A DNA stretch of 64,000 bases from Streptomyces sp. NBC_01669 (GTDB lineage: Bacteria > Actinomycetota > Actinomycetes > Streptomycetales > Streptomycetaceae). The notes below the pieces were generated by a model, which was not told the DNA's origin, did no database searches, and worked only from the letters and a program-made list of their open reading frames with translations. Positions 59,547 through 64,000 of the stretch are shown one piece after another (the first letter of the stretch is position 1; each line of letters opens with the position of its first letter). The position numbers were made by a program, and so were the translations under genes. The stretch covers positions 4,216,001-4,280,000 of the forward strand of contig NZ_JAPEQG010000001.1 of assembly GCF_026339735.1 (NCBI RefSeq), read 5' to 3'.

Positions 59547-60952
59547 GCACCGTCAGCACGGTCAACGGCGGAATATCGTTCTGGTACGCGGACCAAGGCA
59601 CGCCCGTCCCGCGTGAGCCCCTGCCCGGCGACACCACCGCAGACGTCTGCATCGTCGGCGGCGGATACACCGGACTCTGGACGGCGTATTACCTCAAGAA
59701 GGCCGTCCCCTTCCTGAACATCACCGTCCTCGAGGCGAAGTTCTGCGGCTACGGCGCCTCCGGCCGCAACGGCGGCTGGCTCTACAACGGCATCGCAGGC
59801 CGCGACCGCTACGCGAAACTCCACGGCCACGACGCCGCCGTCCGCCTCCAGAAGGCGATGAACGACACCGTCGACGAGGTCGTACGCGTCGCCGCCGAAG
59901 AGAACATCGACGCCGACATCCACCAGGGCGGCGTCCTCGAAGTGGCCTGCACACCGGCCCAGCTGGCCCGCCTCAAGGACTTCCACTCCGTCGAGATCGC
60001 CTTCGGCGAGACCGACCGGGTCCTGCGCGGCGCCCGCGAGACCGCCGAACGCATCCGCGTCACCGGAGCCGTCGGCTCCTCCTGGACGCCGCACGGCGCC
60101 CGCCTGCACCCGGTCAAACTCGTCAAGGGGCTCGCCGACGCCGTCGAGGCGCTCGGCGTCACCATCCATGAGTCGACCCCCGTCACCGAGATCAAACCCA
60201 AGCACGCCCACACCCCGTACGGCACCGTCCGCGCCCCGTACATCCTGCGCTGCACCGAGGGCTTCACGGCCAACCTCAAGGGCCAGAAGCGCACCTGGCT
60301 CCCGATGAACTCCTCGATGATCGCCACCGAACCGCTCCCGAAGTCGGTCTGGGACACCATCGGCTGGGACGGCCGCGAGACGCTCGGCGACATGGCCCAC
60401 GCCTACATGTACGCCCAGCGCACCGCCGACGACCGCATCGCACTCGGCGGCCGGGGCGTCCCCTACCGTTTCGGCTCGGCTGCCGCCCACTTCAACGACA
60501 CAGCGCGCACCCAGCCCGCCACCATCGAGGCCCTCCGCGAGATCCTGGTCCGCTTCTTCCCCACCACCGCGGGCGCCCGCATCGACCACGCCTGGTCCGG
60601 CGTCCTCGGCGTCCCCCGCGACTGGTGCGCCACGGTCACCCTCGACCGCTCCACCGGACTCGGCTGGGCCGGCGGCTACGTCGGCTCCGGCGTCGCCACC
60701 ACCAACCTCGCCGCCCGCACCCTGCGCGACCTGATCCAGCAGGACTCCGGCCAGTCGGGCCCCACCGACCTGACCACCCTCCCCTGGGTCAACCACAACG
60801 TCCGCCGCTGGGAACCGGAACCCTTCCGCTGGATCGGCGTCCACGGCATGTACGCGGCCTACCGCACCGCGGACCGCCGCGAACTCACCTCGGCCGAAGC
60901 CACCACCGACCCGATCGCCAAGGCGGCGGACCGGCTGGCGGGACGGCACTGA
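59543..60952 (+). CDS. FAD-dependent amino acid/amine oxidoreductase (DAO family)
   Basis: A 469-aa flavoprotein. 'ADVCIVGGGYTGLWTAYYL' is the FAD site, 'ASGRNGGWLYNG' is the GG-doublet typical of gamma-glutamylputrescine oxidase-like enzymes, and 'WAGGYVGSGVATTNLAARTL' is near the C-terminus. It would oxidise a secondary amine. The start overlaps the rhomboid-like gene stop (ATGA). No dedicated partner enzyme is adjacent. Confidence 0.9.
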   Translation: MSTVSTVNGGISFWYADQGTPVPREPLPGDTTADVCIVGGGYTGLWTAYYLKKAVPFLNITVLEAKFCGYGASGRNGGWLYNGIAGRDRYAKLHGHDAAVRLQKAMNDTVDEVVRVAAEENIDADIHQGGVLEVACTPAQLARLKDFHSVEIAFGETDRVLRGARETAERIRVTGAVGSSWTPHGARLHPVKLVKGLADAVEALGVTIHESTPVTEIKPKHAHTPYGTVRAPYILRCTEGFTANLKGQKRTWLPMNSSMIATEPLPKSVWDTIGWDGRETLGDMAHAYMYAQRTADDRIALGGRGVPYRFGSAAAHFNDTARTQPATIEALREILVRFFPTTAGARIDHAWSGVLGVPRDWCATVTLDRSTGLGWAGGYVGSGVATTNLAARTLRDLIQQDSGQSGPTDLTTLPWVNHNVRRWEPEPFRWIGVHGMYAAYRTADRRELTSAEATTDPIAKAADRLAGRH

Positions 60953-61108
60953 AAAACATTCGTTCGCCGATGTCCTTGTTCGGGCGCATTGGGTCCCCCG
61001 CAGATCTGTCATGTGTTGGTCACAGCGGGGCCCCTCGGTTGCACCGCCTGGCCAGGGTTCGCAAGGATGGCGTCCTATGGGATCAGCTGGTGTGGCAGGG
61101 GGAAGCGA

Positions 61109-61441
61109 ATGAAGTTCGACATGGGGGCGCAGGTTCTGTCGAATCTGACGTCGAAGTCGCGTGGTTCGAGTGATGACTTGGGCACGTTGATCCGTCAGCT
61201 GGTGCAGGCGGCCGCGCCGTTGGAGGGGAAGTTCAACGGTGCGGGGCGGGTGGCGTTCGACTCGTTCAAGAACCGTTCGGACGAGATCACGGCGGCGTTG
61301 AACGGTTCGCTGTCGGCGCTGCTGGGTGGTCAGTCGGGCATGGAGCAGGCGTTCGGCTCGGGTGACCAGGAGCAGGGTGACAACGCCCGGCAGCAGCAGG
61401 GTGCGGCGAACTTCGACGCGGCCCGCTTCGGCGGACGCTGA
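61109..61441 (+). CDS. WXG100-like small protein A of a type VII-like locus
   Basis: A 110-aa helical protein of ESAT-6/WXG100 size. The helix-turn-helix hairpin has 'APLEGKFNGAGRVAFDSFK' in place of the usual W-x-G turn, then a Gln/Gly/Asp-rich tail ending in 'FDAARFGGR'. ATG at 61109 lies 5 bases after AGGGGGAA. It is first of a four-gene run leading to a large toxin-like protein and may be a secreted chaperone partner. No ESX secretion ATPase is in the window. Confidence 0.75.
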   Translation: MKFDMGAQVLSNLTSKSRGSSDDLGTLIRQLVQAAAPLEGKFNGAGRVAFDSFKNRSDEITAALNGSLSALLGGQSGMEQAFGSGDQEQGDNARQQQGAANFDAARFGGR

Positions 61442-61465
61442 TCTTTCGAGGGGTAGGGGTTTGTG

Positions 61466-61777
61466 ATGGCTGGTGGCAGTGACCGTCGTGCGTACGACAC
61501 GGGTGCGTCGGCGGATGCGCAGGGCAACATCCAGGTCGTGATCGCACGTCTGGAGGAAGTGATCGCGGCGCGGGACGGCCAGGTCAAAGCGGCGATGGCG
61601 GACTTCACCGCGGACGGCGTCTCGGACGAGTACCACGGCAAGGAACTGCGGTGGAACCGGGCCTCGCAGGAGGTCAAGAGCATCATCCAGCTGCTGAAGA
61701 CGACGCTGGAGAAGAACGACGGCACCGCGCAGCACACCATCACGCGCGCGAAGGCCGCCGTCGACAACATCGGCTGA
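61466..61777 (+). CDS. WXG100-like small protein B of a type VII-like locus
   Basis: A 103-aa protein that is mostly two long helices: 'NIQVVIARLEEVIAARDGQV' and 'WNRASQEVKSIIQLLKTTLE'. The turn 'YHGKELRWNRA' holds Trp. This suggests a pore-forming ESAT-6-like or WXG100 partner of the protein encoded 24 bases upstream, together forming a heterodimer. ATG at 61466 is preferred over the GTG at 61463. Confidence 0.75.
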   Translation: MAGGSDRRAYDTGASADAQGNIQVVIARLEEVIAARDGQVKAAMADFTADGVSDEYHGKELRWNRASQEVKSIIQLLKTTLEKNDGTAQHTITRAKAAVDNIG

Positions 61778-61820
61778 CCTGAGCGGGCGCCAGGCGGTAA
61801 CGGGGAGCATGAGGTAGCGC

Positions 61821-62222
61821 ATGACCGGGTGGGATCTGAAGCCGCAGGGTATTCAGGGCGTGCTGAAGACGACGGGTGAGACGGCAGGGAAGATCGAGAC
61901 GTACGCGAAGTCGTACGGCGAGCATCTGACGTCGGCGGCGACGAGTGCGGGCACGATCACCGCCGAGGGCGGCGACGGCGGGGGCAAGGACGGCGAGAAG
62001 GCGGCCGGTGGTCTCGTCGCACTGGCGTTGTCTCAGTACGCCGAACACGCCACGAGCGACCTGAAGTTCATCGCGGCACGGGCCGGGAAGTCGCTGACCG
62101 GTGCGGTCGACGCGACGACCGCCTACCTCAACGGCGACCTGGAGATGGCCGCCGAGTCCCAGCGCAAGGCGCTCGGTGTGCCCGATCTGGATCTCACCAA
62201 GCCCGGAGTGCAGACCAAGTGA
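61821..62222 (+). CDS. DUF6507-like protein
   Basis: A 133-aa helical protein beginning 'MTGWDLKPQGIQGVLKTTGE', as in the Streptomyces DUF6507 family, with a Gly/Asp/Lys-rich loop ('GGDGGGKDGEK') and a second helix ending 'YLNGDLEMAAESQRKALG'. It is of WXG size and probably helps export the large protein whose GTG start overlaps its stop by 4 bases. The function is unproven. Confidence 0.75.
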   Translation: MTGWDLKPQGIQGVLKTTGETAGKIETYAKSYGEHLTSAATSAGTITAEGGDGGGKDGEKAAGGLVALALSQYAEHATSDLKFIAARAGKSLTGAVDATTAYLNGDLEMAAESQRKALGVPDLDLTKPGVQTK

Positions 62223-64000
62223 TCAAGCCGGAGGCGATCCCGCAGTTCACCGGTGATCTGGGCCAGCTGGAGAAGGACTACGCGGGGCTGAAGGCGGACG
62301 CCGGGCACATCCGCGGCACCGGCTCGGACGTCCACACCCAGTTCCAGGGCCTGTCCGCCTACTACATAGCCCCCGAGGCCGAGAAACTCTTCGACTCCAC
62401 CAAACCCGTCCAGGACCGCGCCGACACCTTCGGCGACGACCTGGAAAAAGTCTCCACCGCCCTCTCGGACTACGCCACCGAAGTCCGCCCCCTCGTCACC
62501 AAACTCGCCCAGCTCAAGACCGACGCCACGAACTTCGTGAACAAGGTCAAGGACGACGACGACTGGGAATACGACGAAGACAAGATCGACGAGCACAACC
62601 AGCTCCGCGACGACGTCACCAACACCGTCGCCGCGTTCTGGGCCGCCGAACGCACCTGCCACAACAAAATCACCGCCCTGTTCGGCGGAACCCAGATGGT
62701 CGCCGGCGACGGATCCGACCGAAAAGACCAGTACGGCTTCAACGCCGACGACCTCAAGAACGCGAAACTCCCCTGGGGCGACCCCATGGAGGAGAAACAC
62801 CACGTCTGGGAAGTCGGCCACTGGGTCAAATCATTCGTCTGGGACGGCCTGATCGTCGACGGGATCTGGGGCACCATCAAGGGCCTCGGCACCCTGGTCG
62901 GGTTCGGCGGCTGGGACGCCATGGGCCAGGCCTGGAAAGGCCTCGCCCAACTCGCCACCGGCCTCGCCATCAGCACCATCCCCGGCGCCAGCACCCTCTT
63001 CTGGACCCTGCCCGACGACAAACTCCCCTCCTGGCTCCGCGACTCCCGCACCGCGATGAAGGAAACCGGCAAGGCGCTGGTGGCGTGGGACGAGTGGGGC
63101 AAGAACCCCGGACGGGCAGCGGGCGCGGTCACGTTCAACGTCCTGACCACCGTCTTCACCGGCGGCGCAGGCGGCGCCGCAGCCGGAGCCGGCAAGGCCG
63201 GAGCCGTCGCCAAGGTCCTCTCCGTCGCCGGCAAAGCCGGCAAGGTCATCGACCCCATGACCTACATCGCCAAGGGCGCAGGCGCCGGCATCTCCAAAAT
63301 CGGCGACATCGCCAAGGGCCTCAAAGGCATCGGCAACATCGAGATCCCCAAGCTGCCCGACGGCTCGTTCCAGTTGCCCGACGGGCACCTTCTGGACCCC
63401 AACGGCAACCTGATTCCCCCCAACAGCACGATCCCGCACGCCACCGTGCCGGGAACGTCGGGCCTGCCGACGTCCTGGCAGATTCAGCCGACGGCAGGGC
63501 CGGGAGTCCATGCGGGCGGCTTCGACAATGTGCCTGGTGGCGCGGACAGCCATGTCCCGAGTACGGGCAGCCATGTCCCGGGCGGAGCACCCGCACACGT
63601 ACCGAACGGCTCGTTCGGACCCGCCCCGGCGTCCTTCGACCCGGCAGGCCACGTACCCGGCGGACCGGCCGCACACGTACCGAACGGCTCCTTCGGACCC
63701 GCCCCGGCGTCCTTCGACCCGGCAGGCCACGTACCCAGCGGCCCCGCAGGCCACGTACCCGGCGGACCGGCCGCACACGTACCGAGCGGCTCCTTCGGAC
63801 CCGCCCCGGCGGCGTTCGATCCGGCGGGCCACGTACCGGGCGGCCCCACGGGGCACGTACCCGGCGGACCGGCAGCGCATGTACCCGGTGACCACCTCCC
63901 GGCGGGCGCAGGGCACGACGTGCCGGGCACGACCCCGCACGGCCCGGGACACGACGTGCCGGGCACGCACGGGCACGACGCCCCGCACAGCGGCGCACAC
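62219..64000 (+). CDS. large type VII-associated, toxin-like protein (3' truncated by the window)
   Basis: The first 594 residues are in the window. An N-terminal LXG/WXG-like helical domain (about 1-130, 'GDLGQLEKDYAGLKADAGHI') is followed by an acidic helical part with 'DDDDWEYDEDKIDEHN'. A Trp/Gly-rich hydrophobic segment (about 200-330, 'WGTIKGLGTLVGFGGW') leads to Gly/Ala-rich helices, then a Pro/Gly/His repeat region from about 400. The final domain is missing, so any toxin activity is unknown. Codon use shifts to A-ended codons (AAA, GAA, CGA, CTC) in 62.3-63.3 kb. The GTG start overlaps the upstream stop. Confidence 0.82.
   Translation, partial: MIKPEAIPQFTGDLGQLEKDYAGLKADAGHIRGTGSDVHTQFQGLSAYYIAPEAEKLFDSTKPVQDRADTFGDDLEKVSTALSDYATEVRPLVTKLAQLKTDATNFVNKVKDDDDWEYDEDKIDEHNQLRDDVTNTVAAFWAAERTCHNKITALFGGTQMVAGDGSDRKDQYGFNADDLKNAKLPWGDPMEEKHHVWEVGHWVKSFVWDGLIVDGIWGTIKGLGTLVGFGGWDAMGQAWKGLAQLATGLAISTIPGASTLFWTLPDDKLPSWLRDSRTAMKETGKALVAWDEWGKNPGRAAGAVTFNVLTTVFTGGAGGAAAGAGKAGAVAKVLSVAGKAGKVIDPMTYIAKGAGAGISKIGDIAKGLKGIGNIEIPKLPDGSFQLPDGHLLDPNGNLIPPNSTIPHATVPGTSGLPTSWQIQPTAGPGVHAGGFDNVPGGADSHVPSTGSHVPGGAPAHVPNGSFGPAPASFDPAGHVPGGPAAHVPNGSFGPAPASFDPAGHVPSGPAGHVPGGPAAHVPSGSFGPAPAAFDPAGHVPGGPTGHVPGGPAAHVPGDHLPAGAGHDVPGTTPHGPGHDVPGTHGHDAPHSGAH
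63592..63890 (+). repeat. in-frame tandem repeats encoding His-Val-Pro segments
   Basis: Three long copies of a unit starting with CACACGTACCG encode 'AHVPNGSFGPAPASFDPAGH' and variants, separated by 'VPGGPA' or 'VPSGPAGHVPGGPA'. They begin near 63594, 63669 and 63774. The near-identity of the copies at DNA level indicates recent duplication. They probably form a flexible, extended linker before the C-terminal domain. Confidence 0.9.

Noticed and set aside
62831..64000. 389-aa minus-strand open frame at the window end
   Set aside because: It is the antisense of the repeat-rich toxin-like gene, and its repeats mirror those of the plus strand.

Overview
The window reads as a stretch of a Streptomyces chromosome. 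It has very high G+C with strong third-position GC bias, frequent GTG starts and 4-base GTGA/ATGA gene overlaps. It also carries lineage-typical genes: an HbpS/SenS/SenR heme-sensing set, a CdgB-type diguanylate cyclase, a groEL2-type chaperonin with CIRCE, nagK-nagA behind a DasR-like site, a SoxR-box quinone reductase, an LAXTG wall protein, and DUF397/WhiJ-like and DUF6461-like genes. From memory, the order groEL2-cspA-cysO-thrC-gpgS-otsA-otsB-nagK-nagA-cdgB-hbpS/senSR-soxR-box reductase resembles the S. coelicolor SCO4296 to SCO4266 region. No rRNA, tRNA, CRISPR array or complete insertion sequence was seen.

Layout. 0-6 kb: the tail of a gene, a 160-bp MITE-like palindrome, an XPB-type helicase, small membrane and hypothetical genes, an 18-bp tandem repeat and a HelD/UvrD-like helicase. 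6-9 kb: cutC with a DasR-like site, diverging from a copper ATPase with a CsoR-type operator. 9-15.6 kb: pxpA-pxpB-pxpC (5-oxoprolinase) diverging from a GntR/FCD regulator, followed by DUF969-DUF979-DUF2891; the same 15-bp palindrome lies before both arms. 15.8-20.5 kb: an acetyltransferase, two tandem DUF6461-like genes, an HD protein, an MFS exporter and two small genes. 20.5-24.1 kb: an RpiR regulator, murQ and a MurP-like PTS permease (MurNAc recycling). 24.1-26.9 kb: a WhiJ/DUF397 module and a DNA-binding-like protein. 27-33 kb: a wall-anchored coiled-coil protein, groEL, cspA, a CysO-like sulfur carrier and thrC.

33.4-36.7 kb: gpgS, otsA and otsB (glucosylglycerate and trehalose). 36.8-41.7 kb: a DUF3263 gene, a gene remnant, then nagK, nagA, a PfkB sugar kinase and a class II aldolase. 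41.8-46.8 kb: a sugar-binding-module membrane protein, the cdgB-type cyclase, a flavin reductase, ArfB and TerD. 47-50 kb: a secreted thermolysin-like protease and an M1 lipoprotein peptidase. 50-53.4 kb: an ankyrin protein, then hbpS diverging from senS-senR. 53.5-61 kb: a pentapeptide protein, FAD enzymes, the SoxR-box reductase, a 202-bp MITE with perfect ends and a TGA duplication, an acetyltransferase, an APH-like kinase, a rhomboid-like protein and a DAO oxidoreductase.

61.1-64 kb (window edge): a four-gene run of two WXG100/ESAT-6-sized proteins, a DUF6507-like protein and a large multidomain protein with a His-Val-Pro repeat region cut off by the window end. It looks like a type VII secretion or polymorphic-toxin locus and is the best candidate for something not yet described.
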